Assembly (NCBI RefSeq): GCF_030160655.1
Contig: NZ_BSOT01000005.1
Location: 1,507,546-1,571,545, forward strand
Direction of reading: 5' to 3'
Length of the DNA: 64,000 nt
Source: Agaribacter marinus
Lineage (GTDB): Bacteria > Pseudomonadota > Gammaproteobacteria > Enterobacterales > Alteromonadaceae
Both the position numbers and the translations under genes were made by a program. The notes beneath the pieces are model-generated. The model worked only from the letters and a program-made list of their open reading frames with translations. It did no database searches and was not told the DNA's origin. This document shows positions 9,045 to 18,752 of this stretch, piece after piece; position 1 is the first letter of the stretch; every line of letters begins with the position of its first letter.

Positions 9045-11306
9045 CTACATCTTCGACGCGTATCGCTTCAATAAGCTTGGTATGTCAAGGATCAAAGCAA
9101 TACCACCGTCAGATGTAATCGTTGCTCCAGCCATACCCGGCGTACCTTGGAGTAGCGCATCGAGCGGCTTAATCACCACCTCTTCTTGACCAATTAAGCT
9201 GTCAACCACAAAACCCACCTGTTGCGTGCCAATTTGCACAACAACGACATGACCAAGTGCCCTGTCCTTGCCTGGCTTATGGGGATTTAGCCAATCATTT
9301 AGGTAAAACAATGGAATGGCCTTGGAACGTACAATCATTGTTAATTGACCATCAACCGTATTCGTTTTACTTAAATCCATGTTAATAATCTCATTAACTG
9401 AACCTAACGGTAAGGCAAAGGTTTGGTCGCCTACAACTATCATTAAGGTTGGAAGTATCGCCAGTGTTAATGGTACTTTGATCTCTAACGTCGTCCCCAC
9501 ACCTAACTTGGAATCTATGCTGACTGTGCCGTTGAGCTGGTTGATTTTGGTTTTCACCACATCCATACCAACGCCACGTCCAGAAATATCACTGATTTCA
9601 GTCTTCGTTGAGAATCCCGGCGCAAAAATTAAGTTAAACGCTTCTACATCAGACATTCTAGCTGCTGAATCTGCATCTAAGACACCACGACTAATCGCAA
9701 TCTCTTTGAGTTTATCAGCGTCCATACCTTTACCGTCATCCGCAATGGTCAACAGTATATGGTCACCTTCTTGCGATGCGGCAAGTTTTACCGTACCCAT
9801 ACGCGGCTTGCCCGATTGTTCACGGTCGTCCGGCATTTCTACACCATGGTCGACGGAGTTTCTAACTAAGTGAACCAAGGGATCTGCTAGTGCTTCAACA
9901 AGGTTTTTATCTAAATCTGTATCTTCACCTTCAAGTACTAAGGTGATTTCTTTTTTCAAGGTGCGAGCCAAATCTCGAACGACTCGAGGGAAGCGACCAA
10001 ATACTTTCTTAATTGGTTGCATACGAGTTTTCATTACCGCACCCTGCAAATCACCTGTTACTACATCAAGGTTTGCAATCGCTTTCGACATACTTTCATC
10101 ATTAAGATTGATGCCTAAGCTAAGTAAGCGGTTTCTTACTAATACCAGTTCACCGACCATATTCATGATTTGATCAAGGCGCTTAGTATCAACGCGAACA
10201 GTTGTTTCTGCCTGTGCGGGTGCAGGTTTATTTTCTGCTTTTTTAGCTGCTGCGGGCGCCGCTGGCTTCTGGGCTGGCGCTTTAGCGGCGGACGTTGACT
10301 TCGCCGCTTTTTCATCTTTCTTCGCAGCTGGCTTCTTGACTTCTTGCTTCTCTGTACCAGCCGATTTTTTATCTTTTTCTTGTGCAGACGACGGCGGGCT
10401 TACTTCAGATTCTTTCTTCGTTTCTAGAGCAGGCCCTTTACCCGAACCATGTAAATCATCGAGTAGTGCTTCAAACTCTTCGTCAGTGATTTCGTCATCA
10501 CCGCCGGTTTTAGGTGTTTCTTTAGCCGTGTCTTTCGGCGCTTTATCATCAGTTGCCTTAAAGCTACCTTCACCATGTAATTCGTCTAAAAGTGCCTCAA
10601 ACTCATCATCTGTTATGTCGTCACCGGCAGCAGCAGCTTTTGGCGCCTCAGGTGTTGGTTTGTCGTCTTTAACAGCGGTATCTTTGGCCGCTTTATCATT
10701 ACCTGGCGCACTTTCACCATGTAATTCATCTAGCAAAGCTTCAAACTCATCTTCAGTGATCTCTTCAAGTGCTTCGGGATCACTAGATGCATCACTTTTA
10801 GCCTCAGTTTCGGGTGCTTCTGCCGCTGGATTCGGCGTGAGTTCTTCAGCAGATGTTGCTTCTGCTGCAGTGTTGTCTTCAGCCTCTTCACTTGCAAAGA
10901 TATTTTCGCCTTCAACCTCAGGGCTACTTAGCTTGTGTAATACGTCAATCAGTTGAGCTGGCGCTGCCTCTAACGGCTCCCTAGACTTAACATTCTCGAA
11001 CATATCCACAACAACATCTGTTGCTTGCAGAATGACGTCCATCAATTCTGGTGTTAATGTGCGCTGTCCGTTGCGCATGATATCAAATACGTTTTCAGCG
11101 CCATGGCATATATCGACTAATTCGGTCAACGATAAAAATCCTGCGCCGCCTTTTACGGTGTGATATCCACGGAAAATCGCATTTAACAAGTCAGCATCTT
11201 CTGGATTATTTTCGAGATCTACCAATTGTTCTTGGAGTTGCTCAAGAATCTCCCCAGCTTCCACTAGAAAATCTTGTAAAATATCCTCGTCGACCTCAAA
11301 TGACAT
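9045..11306 (-). CDS. cheA: Chemotaxis histidine kinase CheA
   Basis: CheA autophosphorylates in response to receptors and passes phosphate to CheY. Domains in order are the P1 phosphotransfer domain with H49 in YHTVKGGAG (residues 1-110), a long acidic Ala/Lys/Pro-rich linker (about 130-370), the P3 dimerisation domain, the P4 ATPase domain (N box in VRNSVDHG, DDGKGMD, GRGVGMDVV), and the C-terminal P5 CheW-like domain. At 753 residues it is longer than the E. coli protein. No ordinary P2 domain is visible; instead the linker carries three copies of an EFEALLDELHG motif. cheZ lies 12 bases upstream. The next gene is parC, not cheB as in Vibrio. Confidence 0.95.
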   Translation of the reverse strand: MSFEVDEDILQDFLVEAGEILEQLQEQLVDLENNPEDADLLNAIFRGYHTVKGGAGFLSLTELVDICHGAENVFDIMRNGQRTLTPELMDVILQATDVVVDMFENVKSREPLEAAPAQLIDVLHKLSSPEVEGENIFASEEAEDNTAAEATSAEELTPNPAAEAPETEAKSDASSDPEALEEITEDEFEALLDELHGESAPGNDKAAKDTAVKDDKPTPEAPKAAAAGDDITDDEFEALLDELHGEGSFKATDDKAPKDTAKETPKTGGDDEITDEEFEALLDDLHGSGKGPALETKKESEVSPPSSAQEKDKKSAGTEKQEVKKPAAKKDEKAAKSTSAAKAPAQKPAAPAAAKKAENKPAPAQAETTVRVDTKRLDQIMNMVGELVLVRNRLLSLGINLNDESMSKAIANLDVVTGDLQGAVMKTRMQPIKKVFGRFPRVVRDLARTLKKEITLVLEGEDTDLDKNLVEALADPLVHLVRNSVDHGVEMPDDREQSGKPRMGTVKLAASQEGDHILLTIADDGKGMDADKLKEIAISRGVLDADSAARMSDVEAFNLIFAPGFSTKTEISDISGRGVGMDVVKTKINQLNGTVSIDSKLGVGTTLEIKVPLTLAILPTLMIVVGDQTFALPLGSVNEIINMDLSKTNTVDGQLTMIVRSKAIPLFYLNDWLNPHKPGKDRALGHVVVVQIGTQQVGFVVDSLIGQEEVVIKPLDALLQGTPGMAGATITSDGGIALILDIPSLLKRYASKM
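10446..10763 (-). repeat. Three copies of an EFEALLDELHG motif inside cheA
   Basis: A 16-codon unit, in the form EITDxEFEALLDELHG, occurs at residues 182-197 (10716-10763), 230-245 (10572-10619) and 272-287 (10446-10493). The copies are separated by acidic, Lys/Pro-rich spacers. Protein conservation is much stronger in the motif than in the spacers. Confidence 0.8.
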
Positions 11307-11318
11307 TGAATGGCTCCC

Positions 11319-12080
11319 CTAAAATCCTAAACTAGATAACAAGTCGTCAACGTCATCTTGATTCTGCGCAACATCGTCGCGCTCTTTGGCGTTGAGAATT
11401 GGCCCTTCGGCTTTTACGTTATCGTCAGATTTCTGAGAAGGTTGAGCTTTATCTTTTTTCGGCTCAGCACTCGCATCATTGTCTTCGCTAAACGTGGCCA
11501 ACATGTCAACCAATCCCTCTTCTACTTCACTGACAAGCTCAATTACGCGGCGTATCACTTGACCCGTTAGGTCTTGATACCCTTGCGCCATCAACACTTC
11601 TGTCAGCATAGAGTTTAGCGACGCTGAATCTTTTTGAGCGTCACTTAATAAATCATCTAACTCGTAACACAAGGATTTAAACTCGCCCAACTCAATTTGA
11701 CGGTTCATTAACTTTTTCCAATTTGGAATCAAGCCGGTTAGCCTGTCATTAAGCTGCTCAGCAAGCGGCATACTTCTTTCCACCGCATCCATCGTTGAAT
11801 TAGCTGCTTTCTCAGTTTCTTCTATGACATATTCTAATCGTGATTGAGCATCTGGAATGGCAGTATTGGTAAGTTGCGAGAGTTTCTCGTCTAATTGAAA
11901 ATTTACCAAAGAGTCATGTAATTGACGGGTGAGCTTGCCGACTTCTGAAAACAATTCAGTTGATTCTCGCAACGTTGCACTGTGTACAATATCATTTGCA
12001 GAATCCACGTCACCATTTTCCAAATAAGCAACAAGCTCTTTCGCTTCTTCAAGCGAAATCAAGGCAGTTTCGTTTGTCAT
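11319..12080 (-). CDS. cheZ: CheY-P phosphatase CheZ
   Basis: CheZ speeds removal of phosphate from CheY and resets the flagellar motor signal. The 253-residue helical protein has the catalytic segment YQDLTGQVIRRV with the conserved Asp and Gln spaced as in the family. It ends in DDLLSSLGF, the C-terminal peptide that tethers CheY. Between them is a charged, low-complexity linker. It lies between cheY and cheA in one transcription unit, with a 12-base gap to cheA. Confidence 0.95.
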   Translation of the reverse strand: MTNETALISLEEAKELVAYLENGDVDSANDIVHSATLRESTELFSEVGKLTRQLHDSLVNFQLDEKLSQLTNTAIPDAQSRLEYVIEETEKAANSTMDAVERSMPLAEQLNDRLTGLIPNWKKLMNRQIELGEFKSLCYELDDLLSDAQKDSASLNSMLTEVLMAQGYQDLTGQVIRRVIELVSEVEEGLVDMLATFSEDNDASAEPKKDKAQPSQKSDDNVKAEGPILNAKERDDVAQNQDDVDDLLSSLGF

Positions 12081-12107
12081 CAGCCTAAACCTCGAATAGT
12101 TAGTTGG

Positions 12108-12491
12108 TTAGCCGAGACGTTCGAAAATCTTGTCTAATTTCTCTTTCAGCGTTGCAGCAGTGAATGGCTTTACTACATAGCCGTTCACGCCAGCTTGCGC
12201 GGCCGCGACAATTTGCTCTTTCTTTGCTTCAGCAGTTACCATTAAAACAGGTAAATGTTTTAACTTATCATCTGATCGAATCGCGCGAAGCAGGTCAATG
12301 CCCTGCATACCGGGCATGTTCCAATCTGTGACAACAAAATCAAAGTCGCCTTGTTGTAACATCGGCAATGCAGTATTGCCGTCATCTGCTTCCTGGATAT
12401 TAGTAAACCCTAAATCTTTCAATAGGTTTTTAATGATTCGCCGCATTGTTGAGAAATCATCAACAACGAGGATTTTCATATTCTTATCCAA
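12108..12491 (-). CDS. cheY: Chemotaxis response regulator CheY
   Basis: This is a single receiver domain of 127 residues that binds FliM when phosphorylated. The acidic pair is in [10 protein letters not shown], the phosphoacceptor Asp is in [10 protein letters not shown], the Thr is in MVTAEAKK and the conserved Lys is in VVKPF. The start was set at TTG 12491 because GGAGG lies 5 bases before it; a longer frame starting with TTG at 12503 would bury that ribosome site, and the ATG four codons later is too far from it. The gene lies 16 bases before the cheZ-proximal end of fliA's transcript, in the order fliA-cheY-cheZ. Confidence 0.95.
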   Translation of the reverse strand: MDKNMKILVVDDFSTMRRIIKNLLKDLGFTNIQEADDGNTALPMLQQGDFDFVVTDWNMPGMQGIDLLRAIRSDDKLKHLPVLMVTAEAKKEQIVAAAQAGVNGYVVKPFTAATLKEKLDKIFERLG

Positions 12492-12529
12492 AACTACCTC
12501 CAATGTGGAATAATATTATCAAAATAATT

Positions 12530-13258
12530 TTACTCAGCCGTACGCCACGATTGCATTTTAGCTTTCAGCTTCAACATCGCTTGACTGTGAATTTGACTCA
12601 CTCTTGACTCACTTACTTCAAGTACTTCACCAATTTCACGTAAATTTAACTCTTCGTCGTAATACAACGATAAAACGATTGCTTCACGCTCTGGTAATGT
12701 AGTTATCGCCCGCGCGAGCGCTTTCTGAAATGATCCTTGCATCATTTCTTCAAAAGGACGGTCAGATCCTTTCGTTTCTTCGTTGGTTAACACATCCTCA
12801 GATACGCCAAGGTCTTCAATTCCAACGAGTTTTCCTGCATTTACTTCATTCAACATCTGATGATAACTTTGTAGAGAAACATTTAATTTATCTGCTACTT
12901 CATTATCTCGCGCATCTCGACCGGTTTCTCTCTCTACATTATTAATCGCTTCTGTAATTGCCCGAGAGTTTTTATGTACGGAGCGCGGTGTCCAATCACC
13001 TTTACGTATTTCATCTAGCATTGCACCACGAATACGGATACCGGCAAAGGTCTCAAAGCTAGCCCCTTTAGAGCCATCAAAGTTTCTTGCGGCTTCTAAT
13101 AGGCCAATCATGCCAGATTGAATTAGATCATCAATTAACACACTCGCAGGTAGCCTTGCCATCAAGTGGTGTGCAATCCTTTTAACCAGCGGGGCATGTC
13201 TTTCGACAAGCTGGTTTTTGTCTATTTGCTGTTGATATACTGTCACTTTATTACTCAC
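12530..13258 (-). CDS. fliA: Flagellar sigma factor FliA (sigma-28)
   Basis: FliA directs RNA polymerase to late flagellar genes such as flagellin and motor genes. The 242-residue protein shows sigma region 2 (HAPLVKRIAHHL, DDLIQSGMIGLLEA), region 3 and region 4 with the helix-turn-helix EIGEVLEVSESRVSQIHSQA. It starts with GTG at 13258, with an AGGT box 8 bases upstream. It follows flhG by 10 bases and precedes cheY, the standard polar-flagellar order. Confidence 0.95.
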   Translation of the reverse strand: MSNKVTVYQQQIDKNQLVERHAPLVKRIAHHLMARLPASVLIDDLIQSGMIGLLEAARNFDGSKGASFETFAGIRIRGAMLDEIRKGDWTPRSVHKNSRAITEAINNVERETGRDARDNEVADKLNVSLQSYHQMLNEVNAGKLVGIEDLGVSEDVLTNEETKGSDRPFEEMMQGSFQKALARAITTLPEREAIVLSLYYDEELNLREIGEVLEVSESRVSQIHSQAMLKLKAKMQSWRTAE

Positions 13259-13268
13259 TTTTGCTTAC

Positions 13269-14120
13269 CTAGTCTTGCAAAGACACTAAATTCTCAATAA
13301 AGAACTCTAAATGCCCACCGGCTTGAATCGGCACAGGCCAAGAAACGACTTTATCCGCGAGTTTATTGATGGCTTTCGCCGCCCCAGAACTAGGATAAGC
13401 ATCGATAATGGCTGTTTGCTTGCGTATTGATTTACGAACATTTTCATCGAATGGCACGATACTGACGAGCTCTAAGGCGACATCAAGAAACCTACCTGTT
13501 ACTTTCGATAATTTACTGAATAATTCTTGACCTTCACGTTCACTTCTCACCATATTGGCAACAACTTTGAAGTTAAACACACCGTGCTCACGGTTTAATA
13601 TCTTGATCAGTGCATACGCGTCAGTGAGCGATGTTGGCTCATCGCAAACCACAATGATTACATCTTGCGCTGCTCTGGAAAAACTCACGACCATATCTGA
13701 AATACCCGCGGCTGTATCCACCAAAAGCATTTCAATTGGCGTTTGTAATTCACCAAATGCACGAATAAGTCCAGCGTGCTCTCGTGGGCCTAACTCTGCC
13801 ATTGATTGCGTACCTGATGTGGCTGGCGCAATCTTAATGCCATGCGGACCAGTCACTAATATTTCATCGAGCGTACAATCACCAGATAGCACATGCGATA
13901 GGTTTCGCTCAACTCTTAAGCCAAGCATAACGTCTACATTTGCTAAACCTAAGTCGGCATCCAATACCATCACTCGCGAGCCTTTTTTGGCAGCAGCGAT
14001 GGCTAAATTTAACGTGAGGTTTGTTTTGCCAACGCCACCTTTGCCACCGGTGACAGCAATTACTTTTATTTGTTTGGACCGATTCATTCGTCTTAAGCTA
14101 CTCGCTTGATCTTCCATCAT
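13269..14120 (-). CDS. flhG: Flagellar number regulator FlhG (FleN)
   Basis: FlhG is a MinD/ParA-type ATPase that limits flagellar number, in related bacteria by opposing FlhF and the master regulator FlrA/FleQ. The 283-residue protein starts with an EDQASSLRRM segment that matches the N-terminal DQAxxLR element known to stimulate FlhF GTPase. The deviant Walker A motif GGKGGVGKTN and LDADLGLANVD follow. The ATG overlaps the flhF stop by four bases (ATGA), indicating coupled translation. Confidence 0.95.
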   Translation of the reverse strand: MMEDQASSLRRMNRSKQIKVIAVTGGKGGVGKTNLTLNLAIAAAKKGSRVMVLDADLGLANVDVMLGLRVERNLSHVLSGDCTLDEILVTGPHGIKIAPATSGTQSMAELGPREHAGLIRAFGELQTPIEMLLVDTAAGISDMVVSFSRAAQDVIIVVCDEPTSLTDAYALIKILNREHGVFNFKVVANMVRSEREGQELFSKLSKVTGRFLDVALELVSIVPFDENVRKSIRKQTAIIDAYPSSGAAKAINKLADKVVSWPVPIQAGGHLEFFIENLVSLQD

Positions 14121-15628
14121 AACCCACCAGCATGTGCTATTGAATTACGAGGTTGCTGAGGCAATCCGTACTTTTTATACAGTTTAGCCGCCACAAGCGT
14201 AAGGTTACCTGAATCAGCTAATTTGATGTCTTCCGGGACACGTTGACCATCCGTAACATAGCTCAATGACAAGTCGTTTTCAATAACAACGCTAAGGGCT
14301 TCACCTAAGCTATAACACTCATCTAATTTAGAAAAAATACACCCACGAATGTCTGTGTCATGGTATGTTTTGACGGTTTCATTTAGCACTCTGTATTGCG
14401 CACCTGCAGGCAAAACAAGGTACTTTTTAATATCCACTGACAGGCCATTTTCATATTGTTTCAGTTGCTCAATCAATCGCGCATCACGTTGACTAAATCC
14501 TGCAGTATCAATTAATACTAGTCGCTTATTACGCATTTGGTAAAGAATTTGATTCAATTCTTCTGCGTTTTGTGCTTTTTTAACATTACAACCTATGATT
14601 CGGCCATAGGTCGCAAGCTGCTCGTATGCGGCAATACGGTAGGTGTCGATAGTAACCAGCGCGACTTGATCTGCACCATATTTTTGCGCATATTTGGCTG
14701 CTAATTTGGCTAGAGTAGTAGTTTTCCCGGTGCCTGTTGGACCAACGAGCGCAACGACTCCCGCTTGGTTAAGAATATCGTTGCCGCCAACAGCGAGTCG
14801 ATTCGAAAGCAAATTCAATAGATACTTCCAACCGTCTTTTTCATCAATTTTATGTGGTAGAAAGTTAATAAACTGTTGGCATAAATTTTCACTCACGCCC
14901 ATACCACTTAGTTGCTCGTGCAAATAGTGATGAACCGGGTTATTTTTGCGTTTACGCTCTTCTGACAATTCAGATACTTGGAACTTAAGCACATTCTTAA
15001 TCGACTCTAACTCAGCCCTAATGTTATCTAATTGCTCAGGTTCTAAAACACTTGGCGGCGGTGTCAAATTTGCTGCTTGTGTATTGCCAAAATCTTCATT
15101 TGTATCTATGTCAGCGAACGCTGGTGACCGCACCATACTCTCGTCAGCTCGCAATTGTTCTCTGCGTTGCCGGCCTTGCATTTCGGTATCTACGGTGAAC
15201 ACATTCTGATCATTAACAGGTGTTTCGGCCTTAGAAAATGACTTATTACCTGCTCCGGTCTTTACTGTTGACGTATTATATGACCGAAAATCTGCCGTTT
15301 CTTTGTTGCTTGTTTTTACTTGCTTAGCCATAGTTTGTGTATGACTGGCAGCAGGTCTTGCACTCGCTTGATGCTCTGATGTTTGGCGTTCAAGTAAGGC
15401 ACGTAAACTGTCATTTTCTTCATTGCCAATGATTTCGCTAAAACTTGGTTTAGCTGTGACGGGCGGTGCCGGATCTGGATTAGCACTCGAAGGGTCAACG
15501 GCTGCCACTAATTCGACACCATTTGCCATCTTCTTATTAGACATAATAACTGCATCACCGCCAAGTTCATCTTTGACTTGCTTGAGCGCTTCTCGCATAT
15601 CTTTGCCAAAAAAACGTCTAATTTTCAT
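14117..15628 (-). CDS. flhF: Flagellar placement GTPase FlhF
   Basis: FlhF is an SRP-type GTPase that selects the pole for flagellar assembly. The protein has 503 residues. The N-terminal B domain begins MKIRRFFGKDMREALKQV, followed by a variable linker rich in Ser, Thr and Ala. The C-terminal NG domain has the P-loop GPTGTGKTTT, the DTYRIAAYEQL motif and IDTAGFSQRD. The P-loop and substrate-binding motifs are complete. It lies between flhA and flhG with a 32-base gap after flhA. Confidence 0.95.
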   Translation of the reverse strand: MKIRRFFGKDMREALKQVKDELGGDAVIMSNKKMANGVELVAAVDPSSANPDPAPPVTAKPSFSEIIGNEENDSLRALLERQTSEHQASARPAASHTQTMAKQVKTSNKETADFRSYNTSTVKTGAGNKSFSKAETPVNDQNVFTVDTEMQGRQRREQLRADESMVRSPAFADIDTNEDFGNTQAANLTPPPSVLEPEQLDNIRAELESIKNVLKFQVSELSEERKRKNNPVHHYLHEQLSGMGVSENLCQQFINFLPHKIDEKDGWKYLLNLLSNRLAVGGNDILNQAGVVALVGPTGTGKTTTLAKLAAKYAQKYGADQVALVTIDTYRIAAYEQLATYGRIIGCNVKKAQNAEELNQILYQMRNKRLVLIDTAGFSQRDARLIEQLKQYENGLSVDIKKYLVLPAGAQYRVLNETVKTYHDTDIRGCIFSKLDECYSLGEALSVVIENDLSLSYVTDGQRVPEDIKLADSGNLTLVAAKLYKKYGLPQQPRNSIAHAGGL

Positions 15629-15660
15629 AACTTCCTCTTAAGTATGTATGGCGCGTCACT

Positions 15661-17760
15661 TTATTGACCTACCGAAGACACAATTTTTATCTGTTTATCA
15701 TCAGGAATTTCCTGATAGGACAACACATGTAATCCGCTTACGGACTGCTTGAAGAACCTTGCTAATACTGGCCTCAGCAAGCCTGATGTCAGTAATACTG
15801 CGGGTTCTCCGGCAACCTCTTGTTGCTGTGTTGCATTTAATAAAGACTGTTGTAGCTTTTCCGCCAATCCAGGCTCGATACCCGCGCCGTCTTCACCACC
15901 TGCTTGAAGTGACTGATGCAACATCTGTTCCAATTCTGGTGCCAAGGTAATAACGGGCACCTCATGCTCGCCATTGTTTATCTCTTGAACAATCAATCGT
16001 TTAAGTGCAATACGACACGCAGACACTAAAACATCTGGATCTTGGCTTTTAGGACCGAATTCACTTAAGGTTTGCACAATCGTGCGCATATCTCGAATAG
16101 GTACACCTTCAAACAGTAAAGTTTGAAGTACTTTAACGACGGCACTCAGTGGCAGAACGTCCGGCACTAGGCCTTCCACAAGTTTCGGGTGTGTTTTCTC
16201 TAGCATGTCAAGCAGTTGCTGTACTTCTTCATGGCCAAGTAGTTGATGCGCATGATTTGTTAACAGCTGACTTAAATGTGTTGCAACAACTGTCGCGGTA
16301 TCCACGACGGTGTAACCCATCGTTTGCGCATGATCGCGTTGGCTTGCGGGGATCCAAACCGCATCTAGGCCAAACGCGGGATCTTTTGTCGGCGTACCTT
16401 CCAATGTACCAAACACTTGACCTGGATTAATCGCAAGCTCGTTGTCGTGGCTAATTTCTGCATCGCCCACAGTAACGCCCATCATAGAGATGGTGTAGCT
16501 GCTCGGCGCAAAATCTAAATTGTCTCTTATGTGTACGGCAGGCACTAAAAAGCCCAACTCCTGAGACAGTTTCTTACGCACACCTTTAATTCGATTGAGT
16601 AACTCTCCTCCTTGTGATTTGTCTACAAGCGGAATCAGGCGATAACCCACTTCTAAGCCAATCACGTCAACAGGTTGTACGTCGTCCCAACTCAGATCTT
16701 TTACATCCTGCATCCCTGCATTTTCATCGGGTAGCGTTTGCACTTTTGCCGCGTCTTCTGCCAGTTTTTTGCGCTGCCAATCACGGTAAAACGCGTATCC
16801 CCCAGTTGCCGCCGAAAAGCTCAAGAAGGCAACATGTGGCATGCCAGGTACAACGCCCATCACAAAAAGTATTGCGGAGGTAATATACAACGCTTGTTTA
16901 TTTGAAAGTTGCTCTTTAATTTCATCGCCCATTTCCTGTGAATCATTTTCACGCGTCACAATAATGGCAGTAGCAACAGAAAGTAATAACGACGGTATTT
17001 GTGCGACCAAGCCATCCCCAATGGTAAGCACAGTATATACTTCCATCGCGTTGCCAAAATTGAGGTCATGCTGGTACATACCGATAAACAAACCACCCAC
17101 TATGTTGATTAACATAATGAATAAGCCAGCAATCGCATCGCCTTTTACAAATTTTGACGCACCATCCATCGATCCATAAAAATCAGCTTCTGAGGTTATT
17201 TCTTCACGGCGTTTACGAGCTTCATCTTGATCAATGTAACCCGCGTTTAAATCTGCATCAATCGCCATTTGCTTGCCTGGCATTGCGTCTAAGGTAAATC
17301 TTGCACTCACTTCAGAAATACGCCCTGCACCTTCGGTCACCACCTTAAAATTAATAATCAAAAGTATTGTGAAGACAACAATACCAACTGCGTAGTTACC
17401 TCCAATGACGACTTCACCAAATGCCTGAATGACTTTGCCTGCTGAATCTCCGCCTTCATGTCCCTCGAGAAGAACAACACGTGTTGACGCTACATTTAAT
17501 GCGAGTCGTAAAACCGTCGCAACAAGCAAAACAAGGGGGAAAATACCAAAATCAATAGGGCGTTGTGTAAAGACACAAACAAGAATTATGACAAGCGATA
17601 ACGCAATATTGAAACTAAAAAGTACGTCCAACAAAAATGCTGGCATGGGTAGTATAACCATACCCATTAAGGCCAAGACGACAATAGGTGCACCTAATCC
17701 ACTGGTGAACTTCTTGATACTATTTTTATCGACTTGCTGAAAAACACTGGCTAACTGCAT
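15661..17760 (-). CDS. flhA: Flagellar export gate protein FlhA
   Basis: FlhA is the large inner-membrane ring of the flagellar type III export gate. The 699-residue protein has about eight hydrophobic helices in the first 330 residues, the family signature EVSARFTLDAMPGKQM and a large cytoplasmic C-terminal domain that docks chaperone-substrate complexes. Length is as expected. It leads the flhA-flhF-flhG-fliA-cheYZA transcription unit and has a candidate sigma-54 promoter about 42 bases upstream. Its usual neighbour flhB is 3.9 kb away, beyond two unrelated plus-strand genes. Confidence 0.96.
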   Translation of the reverse strand: MQLASVFQQVDKNSIKKFTSGLGAPIVVLALMGMVILPMPAFLLDVLFSFNIALSLVIILVCVFTQRPIDFGIFPLVLLVATVLRLALNVASTRVVLLEGHEGGDSAGKVIQAFGEVVIGGNYAVGIVVFTILLIINFKVVTEGAGRISEVSARFTLDAMPGKQMAIDADLNAGYIDQDEARKRREEITSEADFYGSMDGASKFVKGDAIAGLFIMLINIVGGLFIGMYQHDLNFGNAMEVYTVLTIGDGLVAQIPSLLLSVATAIIVTRENDSQEMGDEIKEQLSNKQALYITSAILFVMGVVPGMPHVAFLSFSAATGGYAFYRDWQRKKLAEDAAKVQTLPDENAGMQDVKDLSWDDVQPVDVIGLEVGYRLIPLVDKSQGGELLNRIKGVRKKLSQELGFLVPAVHIRDNLDFAPSSYTISMMGVTVGDAEISHDNELAINPGQVFGTLEGTPTKDPAFGLDAVWIPASQRDHAQTMGYTVVDTATVVATHLSQLLTNHAHQLLGHEEVQQLLDMLEKTHPKLVEGLVPDVLPLSAVVKVLQTLLFEGVPIRDMRTIVQTLSEFGPKSQDPDVLVSACRIALKRLIVQEINNGEHEVPVITLAPELEQMLHQSLQAGGEDGAGIEPGLAEKLQQSLLNATQQQEVAGEPAVLLTSGLLRPVLARFFKQSVSGLHVLSYQEIPDDKQIKIVSSVGQ

Positions 17761-17801
17761 ACAACAATTTTTTGACTACCGCTTAAGAATACTGACGATA
17801 C

Positions 17802-17817
17802 TTCAACAAGCGTGCCA
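17802..17817 (-). promoter_or_regulatory. Candidate sigma-54 promoter of flhA
   Basis: On the minus strand the sequence is TGGCACGCTTGTTGAA. The -24 element is a perfect TGGCAC and the spacing to TTG is correct, but the -12 GC is GA. That weakens the call, because the -12 GC is usually required. Confidence 0.45.
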
Positions 17818-17977
17818 GAAGTACTTTCACCTTTGATTTTTTACCGCTATCAAAGTGTTTCTACCTAAACTAAACTTGCGTCAAATAAGGAACAAAGGCG
17901 ATTTAAACAGATTCAAGCAATATCAAATTCTGCCGACAATAAACAGAAGACTTTTTTTCATGGAAGAAATAAACACA

Positions 17978-18463
17978 ATGCAATTTACAACTAAGTTCAA
18001 ATCATTAAGTACTATATTACTTTTATGGACAACTTGGTTCGTAAATGCTCAACAACCTTCGGACATTATTGAAATAACGCCACTAAATTTCGGTGATATC
18101 ACCGCTGAATCTGGCAGTATTTGCACCTTAAATATGAATGGCGACATTAGCGGTAGCTGCGATGCTTCAAGTGCCGATATTAGTGTAGGGCGTATTCAAA
18201 TTGAAAACCTACCTAAGAATAGTGAGTTTTTCTTGACGATTTCTGGTAATAATTCGTCGGCACTCTCTTTAAATGTATCAGGCCAAGTCACAGCGGCCTC
18301 TGTTACAACAGCTTTTACCGATAGCGAGCAGCTGTCAATACGTTCCCGCGGAAGCAATAACGTGGCAGACATTATCATTGCGGGCGAACTCACCACTACC
18401 CAAGGACTTAGCAATGGACAAAACTATCAAGTAGGTTACACCATTTCTATCGAGATCCAATGA
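17978..18463 (+). CDS. Secreted DUF4402-like protein
   Basis: The 161-residue protein has a signal peptide (MQFTTKFKSLSTILLLWTTW... cleaved near NAQQ). The rest is Ser/Thr/Asn-rich and predicted to be beta-stranded: ITPLNFGDIT near the start, two cysteines about ten residues apart in the region CTLNMNGDISGSC, and a C-terminal IIAGELTT...YTISIEIQ pattern. This resembles DUF4402, small secreted proteins of unknown role, some with pilin-like features. The start was moved to ATG 17978 because it opens the signal peptide and has GGAAGA upstream. It is on the plus strand, divergent from flhA, and upstream of the TonB receptor. The family call is moderate. Confidence 0.65.
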   Translation: MQFTTKFKSLSTILLLWTTWFVNAQQPSDIIEITPLNFGDITAESGSICTLNMNGDISGSCDASSADISVGRIQIENLPKNSEFFLTISGNNSSALSLNVSGQVTAASVTTAFTDSEQLSIRSRGSNNVADIIIAGELTTTQGLSNGQNYQVGYTISIEIQ

Positions 18464-18550
18464 ATCACTCTAATAACCCAAAAGTATCTAGCAGTTATTC
18501 AACGCCATCAGCTATGGTACCCAACTCTTCCGAAACTTAAAAACTACCTT

Positions 18551-18571
18551 TTAGTCTAAATAAAAGACTAA
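18551..18571. terminator. Weak hairpin after the DUF4402-like gene
   Basis: A 7-base stem, TTAGTCT/AGACTAA, surrounds a 7-base loop about 90 bases after the stop codon. The stem is AU-rich and no T run follows directly, so it is only a possible terminator. Confidence 0.3.
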
Positions 18572-18752
18572 TTCATATTCAACTATTCATTTTTAACAAA
18601 TTTTTACACATTATTTTTATTAAATAATAAATTGATTTGCTACTGTTGACGTGCAAATATTACAAATAAATTACAAAATCAAAACATAACCACCTCATTT
18701 ATTACAATTCACTCGCAAGAAAATACTTTTATCAACACAACAAGGACACAAC

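Noticed and set aside
9379-9873. 164-codon plus-strand frame inside cheA
   Set aside because: It lies opposite the highly conserved P4/P5 domains of cheA and shows no domain of its own.
10336-10956. 206-codon Ser-rich frame on the plus strand
   Set aside because: It is antisense to the cheA linker; the Ser/Ala bias mirrors the Glu/Ala/Lys-rich cheA codons, and there is no ribosome site.
13555-14109. 184-codon plus-strand frame opposite flhG
   Set aside because: It is a shadow of the conserved ATPase gene, with no start signal or family match.
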